A DNA stretch of 64,000 bases from Monodelphis domestica (GCF_027887165.1 NC_077234.1:190023965-190087964), one strand, 5' to 3'; positions 43,861 to 56,300 are shown, counted from the stretch's first letter. A program made the numbers and translations. The notes: generated from the sequence alone by a model not told the origin.

Positions 43861-46516
43861 CTAGAACAACAGATAGAAACAGAGAATAATACAATACAGT
43901 ACAATAGCAATTGACATTACACATTTTCATTTGGGCATCTTAGCCAACAGACTTCTTCAGAAATTATCTTCTGACAGGAATAGATCCCTTTAGGAAGTCA
44001 GATTCCTGAGTTGTTTGCAGAGCTGGCATGTGATGTTTCTGTTAAAGAATATCCTTTTGCAAAATACACATTAACTATAACATCTATAAACACTTGAGTA
44101 ACAATGTTTTACAGATGAATTTCTTTACCTCAGATTCTGGGGAAAATTCAGGAGAGCTTTGAGCTATTCTAAGCTCAAGATTCAAAGTTCAATTAAGGCT
44201 GCAAATACAAGCCATCAGTTAATAAACTTCACCTACTTCTCAAAGTATGTTCCTAACAATTTGAGAATGTTCAATTACTAACCTGATAGGTTGTTTGGGG
44301 AAATGGAAACTTTAAATTTCCAATTTGTATTATGTGCTGATTATGGGGCTGTCACAAAGGAAGAAGATCCAAAAGGGAAAATATTTCCTCATGTCACAAA
44401 GGACAGTGAGTGGCTTCGTGTACCAAGCGAGGCTGGCACTGCCATTATTGTTTCACAGCAGCCTAGATGGTCAGAAAAATTCAGTCCAAAGTGAGCCTTG
44501 GGCTGCCTCCTCTATAACCATCCTAGGACTTTCTCTCTCCTTAAAGCACTTGCCACTGGATGCCAGAGGCCTTCTTTTTCTTAAAGGACAAGTCTCACCC
44601 ATTAACAGCTCAGAAATTCTGCTTATCAGAAGTCCAAAAACAAATTTCCTTACCCTCAAACAAGCTTTTCTGACCATTTGCCCTCTCTAAGGATTCCTTA
44701 AAGCCTATGAGTCTACATTATAGCAATTATTCTTACATATTTTGGCAATAATTAATTTGTCACAATTTAGTCATAAAACCTGAACAGGAATGTTGAATTC
44801 ATTAGCTCTATAGTAAATAGAAATCAAGGCTAGATCTTATCCTGACCTTAGGCCATCTGAAGGAACTAAGACAAGACCAGTCAGGAATCTCTCTAAGGAA
44901 TTTTGATTTTCCAAAACTATATACATCAATTCTAGAAACTATCCCTAAGTTAAGGATCCAATTATGAGAGCAGAACATCTATCTCTTTCACCTTCTCTCT
45001 TTCTTTCCCTTCAAAACCCTCTGCTTAAAGAGCAGAACACAACTTCCATTCGTCCTTCACAAATCTGCATACTCAAGCTTTATGGACTTTAGAGTAGTCT
45101 CTCTTTCTTCTGAATTCAAACCCAAAATACCTCTTCACCTTCTCTGACTTGCTTTTACCATCATAAATCAAACAAACATTCTATTGATATCACTTCAATT
45201 GCTAATCTAGGTAACCCATAAGAATTCTGATTCAAAGGATCATTGAAATACTGTATCTTTAGCATAGTACTCATTAGTTATTAGTTTCAGTTCATAGAAC
45301 AAATTGGTAAACTGAGGTAACCACTGAGTATTAAACAAAATCTATAGGTTTGCAATGACCTTTTTGTTTACATACAAACAATATTTAAAATGCATATTTC
45401 AACAGCAACTCACATAACCTTTCAAAAAATTTCATAAAGCATTTAGTATTATAGGATCTATTTTAAATTTAGAGTTTTGAAACGTTTTAAGGACTGTAAA
45501 CCTTAAAACAAACCTTTTGACAAGCAGGCTGATTATCTACTTTCGAGACCAAGAAGTTAAATGTAATAATAAAGTTAGTCCAACTTTAATATACTTGGAT
45601 TGAGAGGAAAACCATTTGATAATCTTAAACAAAAACCCATTTTTGGTAAATTTAAATACTTTAAGGCATTTTTCCTTTAAACCTCTTATGATGGAAAGGT
45701 AGATAAGGGTGGAATGCAGTCTTTTCAAGGCTATACTGCTAAAAACCCATTTTACAAAACCAATCTGTGGCTTTTCTATACAAACAAACTTCACTGTCTG
45801 ACAAAATTAAAATTAGGATGTTATTTTTTAAATCCATATAAATACATGATCACAATTTTGAAATAAAATACCAATAAATACCACTAATAGACATATTTTA
45901 ACCACTGCTTCCTTTTGGCTAGCATACAGGGAAAGGAGATTTATCAGGTCTTCTTATCTCTCCCTGTTTACCTCAAAACAGAAGATAATTAATAGGTTGT
46001 TCTACAAGTTGAAAAAAAAAACCCTTAGTTTTAAAAGTGTAAGACATTTAAAAATCCCCAAAATAGGGGTGTCTCACCAGTTTTTCTGTTCAGAATCAAT
46101 CCTTCTTCCTCTCTGCAGTAGAAGAGGAAGACACATCTGATCAGTGAACTGAAAAGCTTCCCCATGTTTCCTCCCCCCATTTCCACCTGGGTTTTTTTGG
46201 TGGGCCCTTGCCTTAAAATCCAAGTAGAGAGTAGAGTTTGGAGAACTGGGATCCTGGTAAGAGAATAAATCTAAAAGGTAAGGAGCTTCTGTCTATAAAA
46301 TCTGTCCAATTGCCACCTGGTGTTGGAATTAAGGGTAACAAAAAGTCAATTTCCTCATCATTTTTTTTGTTCTTGTTGATGCTCAGCTATTTAACATGAG
46401 AGAAAACAAACAAACAAATAATCCAACTGAATTTTCTCTCAGGCTGCTTAGGCTTGATCTCATCTCAACAGGAGAGGCCTGCAAGCATTCTTCTCCCTTT
46501 TTCTTAATTGGGTTGG

Positions 46517-46723
46517 CTAGTCCCTATCTGGCTTGACCTCAGGCTGGAAAAAGAAAAAGGAATTGCCATGGATAGGCCATGCCTCTTGCTTATCAAAAAT
46601 GTAACGTGGCCAGTCAACTTTACAGAAAGAAATTGGTTGCTTTTTCTTTAGCGCCAATTTTTTCCAATTTTTAAGTATACACCCCAAAGGGGAATCTCGG
46701 GTCATGCTCTGTCTCTGTCCCAT
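46517..46723 (-). pseudogene. gag: Provirus D gag start (matrix N-terminus only)
   Basis: A 68-codon frame starting MGQ (glycine 2 would be the myristoylation site of a matrix protein). PLGCILKNWKK and WPRYIFDKQEAWP fit the conserved start of class I Gag matrix domains. It ends at a TAG after about 68 codons, whereas a whole Gag is over 450; no capsid or nucleocapsid follows. The start lies about 380 bases downstream of the LTR, the expected leader distance. Confidence 0.8.
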
Positions 46724-47086
46724 TTAGATGCAGAATTGGCCAATTCCATACCAAGGGTCAACAACTGTGCATCCACAGAAGTTGCCTGACCAAGAGCACT
46801 CAGTTCTAGCACTGAGGTGAGCACTCAGCTGAACACTGAGGCAGCAAGGTGTCCCACACAACTGAAACATCTTCCAGTATAATGGGGAGCCGACAGATAG
46901 ACCCCAAACTCCAGCAGCCAGACTGTTCTGGGGTTGATGGGAGAGAGAGCATGAAAGAGTTCCCACAAAGATATCACCCAAAAGATGGAGGTTTCAGGAG
47001 TCAAAGAAAAGACACCTTCCTGACTGAGAAGCCGTGTCCTTGTGGATGATCCGGGCTACAGGAGTAGCTTTCAGGAGAGCCAAAAA

Positions 47087-47100
47087 CCACGTTGGCGCCA
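47087..47100 (-). promoter_or_regulatory. Provirus D primer-binding site, Lys-tRNA-like, degraded
   Basis: On the minus strand TGGCGCCAACGTGG lies four bases after the LTR. It resembles the lysine-1,2 tRNA primer site with one C missing, then diverges. It does not fit the proline site of provirus A. Confidence 0.6.
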
Positions 47101-47104
47101 AAAA

Positions 47105-47574
47105 TGTTATGGGTAGGAAGGATACCATACCTTGGGGGTTCAGGAAGGATGCCTTTTGCAAGCATGCAAGACTCCAAAACTTAGCTTAAAAACAAAAAGA
47201 GCTTCATTAATTTAGAATGGGGATGCAGTTCTTTGGGAGGACAGCATGAAAGAAAAGGCTGTTCCCCCAGATGACATCAGTTCTGGGAATTTTATACTTT
47301 TTTACAACAGTTAGTCATTGGTGGGGTGATCATACTGTGGTCTGCCTGGGGACATAAAGATTCCTTAGTTTTAGGGAACAAACAGATGTCTGATAGGATC
47401 GAGGTATGGCTTGAAGGTGCATCTTTCTGTCCATCTAGAGGATGATCAAAGGAAGATAGTCATCTCAGGACCCTGGAGGGGTCATTGGGTGTTTTTAGGC
47501 TCAGAGTCAAGAAAAATAAGGGAGTTCCTCTGATAAAAGTTTGCCTGGGTTTCTGGGGTACAGTGCCCATGTCA
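47105..47574 (-). mobile_element. Provirus D, 5' LTR (470 bp), minus strand
   Basis: Same termini as the left copy (TGACATGGGC at 47574 to CCCATAACA at 47105) and close identity over 'ccctggaggggtcattgggt'. Here the AATAAA of the partner is changed ('cttcatt' at the matching + strand site). Confidence 0.93.
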
Positions 47575-48558
47575 GTATAAACCATGAATTCTGTTAGTCA
47601 CAGTAGATTGTTTAAAAATGAATATTAAATTAAACACAGTACAAATTGCTTTGTGTTCTTTTGCAATTGTTGTTTCTGTCTGCATATTTTAAAATATATT
47701 GATTTTATTTCATAATTTTGACCGAGATTGCTCCTAAGAAGAGAAGGGAAATCAAGGGACTATCCTATTTCCCATCTTTTCCATCTTCAGGAATTGATAT
47801 AGATAGGAATGCCAGGTTTTAAAAAATTCTATTAGGATGGAGAGAGAGTTTAAAGTCACAACTCTAACTTCAATTTAACTTCATGGCACAGTCCATGATG
47901 ATGAATGTTGATCTAATGCTGGGGCTTTTTGCTATTTACTCACAGGTATTTGGAAGGAAATACAAAGGAACACCTTATTATTATTCCACACAATCAATTA
48001 TGTTACGGCTATATTTTGTTTAATTTTCTTTGTTCCCTTTCTTTGTAATTTTCTTGATTATGTTTGAAGGGAGGCATCAGAGTATCCATTAAAATAAGAT
48101 AGACTTTTTGGAAATGTGTGGAAAAAGCTCTTACAATAGAAAAGAACCACGTTCTTTTTTTTTCTGCATGTATTTTGAGTCAATTGGTAATCATTTTTTC
48201 CACTGAGATAATCACCATGTAGTTGTGGTCCTAAATTATTGCAAGCATATTGAAATTGACCACAAAAGAAATGATTTTTAAAAAAAATATGGGTGTAAAT
48301 CTTATAGAAAATGATTACAGTCCTAGTTTGTGCTACACAGTATTACTTAAATTTCCTCTTGAATACCAGAAAGCATTTTATTTCTCATTAAGTTTCCTCA
48401 TTTCCTTCTTTCCAAAAACTGGGCTTTTGACTTGTGGTCTTTTTCCTTCATTCAGTGTCAGTGCTTTGTTTGTTTTGTTCTGAAGGAAAACACTGAAACA
48501 AAATTAGGCATATTTACTCTAAAATTATTCTAGAGTATTTTTATATATTTCATATTAT
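47575..48558. other. Unassigned AT-rich sequence
   Basis: No repeat or gene recognised. The 77-codon frame at 48250-48483 is unremarkable. Confidence 0.55.
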
Positions 48559-48808
48559 GAGTGCTGGGTTGCACAGTAGATAGAGCACTGGGCTTAGAAT
48601 CAGGAAGACTCATTCATGAGTTCAAATCTGGTCTCAGACATTTACTAGTTGGGTGATCCTTTGCAAGTCACCTACCTCTGTCTCAGTTCCTCATTGTAAA
48701 ATGATCTAGAGAAGGAAATGGCAAGCTCCAGGATTTTTGCCAAGAAAACCTGAAATAAAGTCACAAAGTTTGGACATGCCTGAAAAACAGTTGAACAACA
48801 ACAAAACA
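48559..48808 (+). mobile_element. Mar1-type CORE-SINE, full length
   Basis: 'gttgcacagtagatagagca', 'gagttcaaatctggtctcag', 'agagaaggaaatggcaagct', 'gccaagaaaacctgaaataa' and the tail 'gttgaacaacaacaaa'. Same family as 1992-2220. Confidence 0.9.
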
Positions 48809-49238
48809 TGTTAGATTTTCAATTCTTTATAAATCTTATATATGAGATGATTTTAGCTCTCAATTTCTGAGCAGATGTTGCCAGTTGGGGGAAATGAAAT
48901 TGTTGTGTTTTTGAATCAAGGTACACTGGAGATATCAAAGTAATTCTGAATTTAAAATTATAGCTTTCAGAACTTAAGGATGAGGTACATTAATAACCAC
49001 TATAATTTTAAAACTTCAAGGAATGGAAGATACCAAACCCTCAGTTACCTAAAAGAGTTTATATAGTCCTAAAAATTCATCTAATAATAATACCCAGACA
49101 AATCCTTTGCCGGGATTTTAAGATATGGGTGATACATTCTATGTCATTTCACCCACAGTGGATGATTCTGAGAATTAAATTTCAGTTGACCAAAATCCCT
49201 ACCCTAAGGTGGATAGTTTAATTAATTGTAAAGTGACA
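48809..49238. other. Unassigned sequence
   Basis: Nothing recognised. Confidence 0.55.
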
Positions 49239-49910
49239 GTTTTAGGATAATTATTGTCAACTAGAAAAAATGCAGAACTATTAAATAGTCAAAATCACTC
49301 TTTAATCAAGGGAAAAGGGGTTAGCGCTACTAGGTTACGACAACAGAGCTTCTTCCTGAGACTCACAGTCTGGATGCCCTGGTCACTGACCCCTGGGAGT
49401 GCCACCGACTCAGGATGGACTCCAAGGAACAAAGGAATTTGGGGAACCTACATACCATTTGGGAGTCCAGGGACAGGGAAAGATAATTGACATCACTATA
49501 GCTACAAGGAAAATGGGAGTGTTCAAACTACACTGACAGGATACAATCAAGCTTGGGAAAAGAATCATAGCTAGAGGTTAAGATATAAGAGAAGGGGCTG
49601 CTTACAATAGATACTGAAAGATGGTTCCTGCTCAGGTGTGGATCTTCCTGGGAAAAGTTCTAATACAATAGGGGAGACTACCTAAAACAAAGAGGGTCCT
49701 TAGCATATGTTTATCTCACCCAGGGTCCCCCACTCAGTCTGAAACTTCTAACTTGGGATTCCCTTCACGGTAGATTCCATGGGAAAAAGGAACAAGTACA
49801 AGCTTTGGGGTCTCCAGTCTACAAGCTAGTCCTAAAAATTGGGGTTCACCAGATCTCACTAGGTAACAAGTTTGGGATTCCTAGATTCCATGTTGACACT
49901 ATCCACATAT
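49239..49910 (+). mobile_element. LTR-like repeat, family I, copy 1
   Basis: Matches the reverse complement of 62862-63560 throughout: 'agaactattaaatagtca', 'ggataatt' and 'tcagtctgaaacttctaact' occur in both. The orientation is set by AATAAA at the end of the other copy. It is probably a solo LTR; I see no certain termini or target duplication. The frame at 49254-49490 lies inside. Confidence 0.65.
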
Positions 49911-50597
49911 GTATTGAGTAGGACTGATCTTTATGGGGATCAAGAGCATGGACAATAGTTTCCTATTCCATTATTGGTTTCTCGAACTCATACTTATTTT
50001 CTTAAAACAGAGATATAGTTAGAAACTAAATTATCAAAAGTAGAATTTTCTTTCTTTCAGCTTGCTAATCAAGAATCTTGAATTTTCCCTAAATTTGCTA
50101 GGCTTAGAGCAACATTGGAAACCACCTGAGACAAGCTCACTCCCTCCATGTACCAAGGCATGAAGCAAAAGCATAGTGATTAATTGGTATAAGGCTTAAG
50201 TACAGTGACCCATGGACATTCAGTTTAATCCCTATGCTACAAGAATTCTTTTGGAATTCCCCTAACCCTGTAAGAAGAAAAAGACTTTGATTTTGCCCTG
50301 CTAACTGAAAGAAGGGGCAAGGGAAATAAATTAAAAAGAAATAAAAAAATCTGCTATACATGCAACTTAACTTGTGTCAGCAGGTTTTGATCATACCTAT
50401 GACTATTGAATGAATTTATTCAATCCTGACTCAGGGCTGCCCCTCGTGCAAAAGAGGCCAAGATTCATTTGAGAAGAGAATTTTTGGAGAAACTTGCTTC
50501 TCTAGCACCTATTAAATTGTGATGTCCAGTCTTGCTACTTCTCTTTGAAACTCATTGTTGATTTTTGACCTTCTGCAATAATAATGATTAAATTAAA
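49911..50597. other. Unassigned sequence
   Basis: No recognised element. Confidence 0.5.
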
Positions 50598-50808
50598 TAA
50601 CCCTTGAGAGTTTACACATCACCTGACATGTTCTTTCATTTGATTTCCACAATAATCCTGCAAAATAGATGGTATTATTACCCCCTTTTTACAGATGAGG
50701 AAACTGATTAGAAAGATTAGGTGCTATATGGAGGACTGTATAACTTGTTTAGTTTCAGAGGCAGAGCATGAACTCCTGACGACAGTGCTTCTACCTACTA
50801 TATCTTTT
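50598..50808 (-). mobile_element. MIR, antisense
   Basis: 'gatttccacaataatcctgc', 'tttttacagatgaggaaact' and 'gaactcctgacgacagtgct' are the reverse complement of MIR. Confidence 0.85.
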
Positions 50809-50842
50809 TACTTTGTGATGGTTGACTCAGAATCTGATGATC

Positions 50843-52095
50843 CTTTTTAAACAAATTAATTTATTTAGTCAATTTAGAACATTATTCCCTGGTTACAAGA
50901 ATCACATTATTTCCCTCCCTCCCCTCACCCCACCCTTCCTGTAGTCGATGCACAATTTCACTGGGTATTACATGTGCCCTTGATCAAAATCTATTTCCAT
51001 GTTGTTGATATTTGCATTAGGCTGTTCATTTAAAGTCTACATCCCTAACTGTGTTCCCTTGACCCATGTAATCAAGCAGGTGTTTTTCTTTTGTGTTTTT
51101 AATCCCACAGTTTTTCCTCTGAATGTGGATAATGTATTTTTCTTGTAGATCCCTCTGGGTTGTTCAGGATCACTGCATTGCCACTAATGGAGAAGTCCAT
51201 TACATTTGATTGTATCACAGTGTATCAGTCTCTGTGTACATTGTTCTCCTAATTCTGCTCCTCTCACTCTGCATCACTTCCTGGAGGTTGTTCCAGTCTC
51301 CATGGAATTCCTCCACTTTATTATTCCTTTTAGCACAATAGTATTCCATCACCAACAGATACCACAATTTGTTCAGCAATTCCCCAATTGGAGGGCATCC
51401 CCTCATTTTCCAATTTTTTGCCACCACAAAGAGCGCAGCTATGAATATTCTTATACAGGTCTTTTTCCTTATTTTCTCTTTGGGGTACAAACCCAGCAGT
51501 GCTATGGCTAGATCAAAGGCAGACAGTCTTTTAGCATCTTTGGGCATAGTTCCAAATTGCCCTCCAGAATGGTTGGATTAATTCACAACTCCACCAGCAA
51601 AGAATTAATGTTCCAACTTTGCCATATCCCCACAGGCATTCATTACTTTCCATTGCTGCATGTTAGCCAATCTGCTAGGTGTGAGGTGATACCTCAGAGT
51701 TGTTTTGATTTGCATCTCTCTGATTATAAGAGATTTAGAACAATTTTTCATGTGCTTATTATGAATTTTGATTTCTTAAACTGAAAATTACCTATTCATG
51801 TCCTTGCCCATTTATCATTTGGAGAATGGCTTGATTTTTTGTACAATTGGTTTAGCTCTTTATAAATTTGAGTAATTAGACCTTTGTCATAGGTTTTTGA
51901 TATAAAGATTGTTTTCCAATTTGTTGCTTCCCTTCTAATTTTGGTTGCATTGGTTTTGTTTGTACAAAACCTTCTTAATTTAATGTAATCAAAATAATTG
52001 ATTTTACATTTTGTAATTTTTTTCTAGCTCTTGCTTGGTTTTATAGTCTTTCCTTTCCCAAAGATCTGACATGTATACTATTTTTTGTTCACCTA
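50843..52095 (-). pseudogene. L1 ORF2 C-terminal part and 3' region
   Basis: The + strand 'ctatggctagatcaaaggca', 'ccaaattgccctccagaatg' and 'gctaggtgtgaggtgatacc' are the reverse complement of the L1 3' third. A frame at 51215-51547 (minus) reads the L1 segment with 'RGCPPIGELLNKLWY', typical of the end of ORF2. Decayed. Confidence 0.85.
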
Positions 52096-52097
52096 AT

Positions 52098-52440
52098 TTA
52101 CTGACTCTGCTCTGACACCTCCAACTGCCTTCTTTTTCCCAAATTCTTGGCAAAATAGGTTGGAAAACCTAGCTGTCTCTGCCCAAAACTATAATATTTA
52201 TAGTGAAAATGGGGTGGGATTGAAAAACAGGGAATACTGAAGGTTCTATAACAGGGAAAGGAAGAGTTGAATGGAGAGAGGGAATATGGTTGCAAGTGAA
52301 GTAAAAGGTGAGAGATACCCACTGCTGAGAGGCTATTTTTGAAAAATGGGGTTCCCGAGAAATGTTTCACTTATGACAGTCTGAGGGGAATTTTCCCAAC
52401 TGTGTGCTCCCTGTATTCCTGTGATCGTGTCATCTACTAT
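52098..52440. repeat. Repeat block H, left copy, at the L1/provirus G junction
   Basis: Two parts. Bases 52,098-52,380 recur in inverted orientation at 56,480-56,697 (for example 'gacagtctgaggggaatttt' against 'cctcaggctgtcataagtga'). Bases 52,383-52,437 ('ctgtattcctgtgatcgtgt') recur in the same orientation at 55,925-55,995. It resembles LTR sequence (a tataatatttata core), but the termini are unclear. Confidence 0.65.
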
Positions 52441-53339
52441 TTTCATCAAAAAGGAAAAATGGAAAAAGAAATGGGGAAAATAAAAAGGAAGGGGACTGCA
52501 TGCAAATAGAACTTGGGGGTCCAAAAGCACAAAATAAAACTAAAGAGAAGATAGAAGAAAAAATCCAATTATATAATGATATAACAGAACTGGTGAACTA
52601 GGGCTTTGCTCACCCAGCATGTGAAGACTGTTTCGGCGGAACAGGCGGAAGAAACCAACAAGAAGGTTCAACGGCTGAGATGGCGATGTAGCAAGGCACC
52701 ATGGAGTGCTTAGGGCATGTTGGAGCACAAAAGACAACACGGCCATCCATTGCAGCTGAGGAAGTCTCCAGGTGTAATGACTTTTTGTGCCACTGGACCC
52801 AGGCTTCCAAAGCCGAGAGAGTGGGACTGTCTCTGTGCATCGACTTTTCCACTTCATGCACAAGTGTCTTTGTGCACAAAAACACACAAAGACAATTGTC
52901 ATCCTCGATTACTGAGAGACTACTACCATAACATAAATTATAGAGAAAATTTTTGGAACGGTGGAACAAGGTACAAAGCAAGAGGAAGGAACAGAACTAG
53001 CAACAGTGTGTAATACACAAACCTTAAACTTATTAGGACATTATAACTTAAAAAGCAAAGAACATGAAAGATTAGATCCAAGAAACAGTGAATAGCAACA
53101 TGTCTCAGCACAAGACAAAAGTAACTTAGCAGAAAGGAAAGAATATACTTTAGAAACAGAAAGTATAGAACAAAAATCAGAACCATATGAGTCACAAATA
53201 GTAGAAAGTTATAAAGTTTCTAAACAAACTGCAACTGAATTAATTGAAGCACATGAGTAAAAAACGTCCAATGGGGGAGGAAAATGCAATAACAGAGAAC
53301 ATTCAAATTAGGAGACCTCCTTGAGGGGACACTGAAAGC

Positions 53340-54372
53340 AGGGATGATATTATAAAAGAACATACCAATGACATAATAGAAAAGTCAAACTTAAATCTTT
53401 ATGCCAAAGAATTCCAACCAATAGCAACTGCACAAGAAAAAGCAAACTCAAACATTATTACACCATCCTTAAGTCTCCATGCTAATGCAATTCTATTGCA
53501 AACTGATGATGGATTGCAAAATGAATGTTCAAAACAACTGGGATATGATAGCGGATTCATAGGAAGGAACAAACACACAAGAACCAAATTTATCAACATA
53601 TAACACAGAGTTACAACATACTACTAATCAAGAGCTTGCAAAAGACTTGGGGAATATAGGAATCACCAAGCAAGAGTCAGTGCAAGACACAAATCACACA
53701 GAACCACTATATACAATGATATTTGACTCTGAAAGTGAGGAAGACTAAGAACCTTATGAATATACCAAACTTTACAATCAAGATAACAAAGCTTTACAAG
53801 AGAGGGAGACAGATGATTACATTAACAACTCAAATCAAGGACAAATGATCCTGTCAGAAGAGTTAGTTCAGGACATATATTACACAAACTCATTAGAAGA
53901 AATGCTGGTGGCATTGGAAGTCAAGAATTATCAAGAACTTTATGAAAAGTATGAGTTTGAGGAAGAAGACACTGAATTAGAAGTAGAACAAAATTATATA
54001 CCTGATAGAAACCAAACAGAAGCAGCAACAAATAATGTAATGATCTTATCACACCTTCCAACAAGAAAAGCAGAATTGCATGAAATGGGCTTGATACCAC
54101 AAACAGTATCCCTGGATTACAATTTGCACAATATCAAACCAGGAGACAAAGCATACGTATAACATTTCAATAGAAAATTGGTTACAGACATAAAATGGAC
54201 TGGACCACATGAAGTATTGCTTACTACCCCAACAGCTATAAAATTCGCAGGGAAAGACTCATGGTTCCACTGTTCCCTTGTAAAACAAGAAAAATTCAAC
54301 ATCACTGTAATAGACATAGAAGGTCATAGACATAGACAAAAGATAGTGCCGGGAAATGAAAACAAAAACTGA
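53340..54372 (+). pseudogene. pol: Provirus G acidic reading frame ending in an integrase C-terminal domain
   Basis: Nearly open for about 340 codons, with stops near 53,748 and at 54160-54162 and one frameshift near 53,560. The N-terminal two thirds are rich in E, N, Q and T with no domain I know. From about 54,050 the sequence becomes pol-like: LPTRKAELHEMGL then PGDKAYV, and after the stop WTGPHEVLLTTPTAIKF, which is the GPY/F-type C-terminal domain of gammaretroviral integrases. The zinc-binding and catalytic core domains are absent upstream. Whether the acidic part is decayed pol, gag or something captured is open. Confidence 0.65.
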
Positions 54373-54479
54373 TTAACATCAAAAAAGTACACCACAAGGA
54401 AACAATATAGACACATAATTGTCAAGACAACAAGATCCCAGCTGTCAAGCATGCTACAGTGAGAAGATAACTCTACAGC

Positions 54480-54620
54480 CCAGAGAAAAAACATCCCAGA
54501 GGAAAAGTATCCCAGAGGAAAAGACTCCCTGAGGAAAAGATTTTAAACCAGCCCGAGGAAAAGATTTTAAAGCATCTCAGAGGAAAAGCATCAAGAAAAG
54601 CTGCTAGAGAGAAGAAACAA
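54480..54620 (+). repeat. Short purine-rich direct repeats in provirus G
   Basis: Variants of 'catcccagaggaaaag' occur about six times at 16-35 base spacing ('cccagagg', 'ccctgagg', 'cccgagg', 'ctcagagg'). Non-coding. Confidence 0.75.
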
Positions 54621-55347
54621 AGAGAAAAAGCTGATATGGACAGCTAAGACTTTGAACTTTGTAAATTTGTTTTATAAGAAGAGGACAGATGGAAAACAAG
54701 ACTTATATGTGGGAGTGTGCCGAAATAATTAAACAAAATGAATTTCACATATTAGGGAAATAGCATGCAACATTACATAAATTGGAAGAAAGAAGAGATC
54801 ATCAGTCAACATGAGGAGTGGAAATCTGAAGAAACTTGATAAGTATTAATTCAACACAACACTATTAGGTACAAAATACAAAATCATAAACTGACATATT
54901 GGGAGGCCTTGTTTAAATAAACAAACCTCTGAAATTGTATTTATGCAAAATATAAATATGTATATAGTTAGTTCCATAAGGTCTTAGGCAAATAGAAAGA
55001 TCAATAGATATTTCTATTTGACTGACACCAGAATTTGGAACAATGTATATTAATGTTTTTATGTAAATATTCTCTATAAATAATGCATATACTATAATTA
55101 TGTTAGTAACAGTGATAGAATCTGTAAATAGTTAGCATAGCCTGTATATATGTTGTACATAAGATTAGGTTATAGATTAGACTAGAAATTTAGATAATAG
55201 TTATAATAAGTAGGGAATACATTAGGAGTAAGTTAAGTTAAGCATAGTATAGACAGTTATACTTAGGAATAAACTTAAGCTGCATTTGCAGATAGTAATG
55301 TTTTAATTGTTTATTGTAAAGCTGATGCTGAAATTGTGTTTACTGCA

Positions 55348-55385
55348 TATATATATATATATATATATACATATATATATGGATA
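55348..55385 (+). repeat. (TA)n microsatellite
   Basis: Short TA array with a 'cat' and 'gga' interruption. It underlies an isoleucine/tyrosine-rich minus-strand frame at 55303-55509. Confidence 0.9.
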
Positions 55386-55719
55386 TAGATAAAATAGTTT
55401 GAAAATAATAATAGATATATAAAATAGGAAAACTTTGTTTTAGTTTAACATAACAAGAGTAAGTAGTATTAGCATTAAGATTCAAATTTATTTGTAATGG
55501 TTTTTTCAAACATTTATTGTACTGAATTTATTGTAAAACCCTAAAACTACCCTTACCCACACTTTCCTGCATAGAATTCCTTAGAGTAGATAAAGTTAGC
55601 ATAGAATAGTAATAGAGTAATTGAGGGAAGTAGTTAAAAATTAAAGTTAGTAGATTGGTAACTATAATAAAAATAAATAAGTGACCTTGGGAAGGTCACA
55701 ACAAAAAAAAGGGGACGAT

Positions 55720-56300
55720 TGTGGAAAGGAAAACTAAAGCAAGTTGTAAACTTTCTGCCACTGAGTTGGAACAAATAGCAGGTGGAAAGTTAGAGAGAAG
55801 GTATTGACAAAACCGACAGTTGGAGGAAGGAGCAACTGGGAGTGGCAGTGGGCAGTGTGACGAGGGCTTCCTTTTCCTGGCCCTTGAACTGGAAGGAGGC
55901 TGCCTCCTGGTCTATGGATAGAAATTCCTCTATTTTCATGATTTTCCCATCTGAGAGCTCTCCCTGGATTCCTGTGATCGTTTCATCTACAAAAAGATTT
56001 AATGAAGCAGTTTGAACTGTATGGCCGGTCTTTAGGCATGTTAGCCTGAAGAGACAGGCCCAACTAGCTCAGAAGATCAGAACTTTTCTTCCTCTTGCTG
56101 TCCACTGCTAAGACCTTTGAAATCAAGAAAGCTAGCATAGACAGGGATAAGAGAAACCCTACACCAGCCTGCTAGGCCTGGCCTCAGCTCAAAAGCTGAG
56201 AGAGACTCCAACCTCATCTAGGGACATCCCTCTTCCCTCTTCCCTGATACCTCCACAATCCAAACTTGTTATTAAAATTAATCTTCATTTGAATATCACA
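55720..56300 (+). mobile_element. Provirus G, 3' LTR (likely)
   Basis: Starts TGTGGAAAGG directly after the polypurine tract and probably ends GAATATCACA at 56300; ATTAAA lies at 56271-56276. It contains a segment (55,925-55,995) shared with block H left. No 5' LTR is visible at the other end of provirus G. Confidence 0.65.

Larger units (their letters stand above)
43129..47104 (-). mobile_element. Provirus D interior, lacking pol
   Basis: Read on the minus strand: primer-site-like sequence (47,087-47,100), leader, a short gag start (46,723-46,517), then about 2.5 kb without gag-pol coding that matches the internal block of provirus A, then env sequence homologous to A 10,540-11,065, then the polypurine tract. 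The transmembrane part of env is absent. I find no flanking target duplication (left flank 'aaaa', right flank 'gtat'), so age or rearrangement has obscured it. Confidence 0.85.
52441..55719 (+). mobile_element. Provirus G interior
   Basis: Retroviral interior on the + strand ending in a polypurine tract (acaaaaaaaaggggacgat, 55701-55719). 'acttgggggtccaaaa' at 52,511 could be a decayed primer site. The first kilobase has broken frames with no motif I can assign. An acidic frame with an integrase C-terminal domain follows at 53,300-54,372. Then comes a non-coding, purine-rich stretch with 'cccagaggaaaa'-type repeats (54,490-54,600) and an AT-rich pre-LTR stretch like that of provirus F. Confidence 0.7.

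Noticed and set aside
52610-52981. Minus-strand frames of 120-123 codons within provirus G
   Set aside because: Opposite to the direction set by the polypurine tract and pol-like domain of G; no motif or relative recognised.
54480-54620. Spaced short repeats as a CRISPR-like array
   Set aside because: Units are short and variable, spacers are irregular, and the setting is a mammalian retrovirus.
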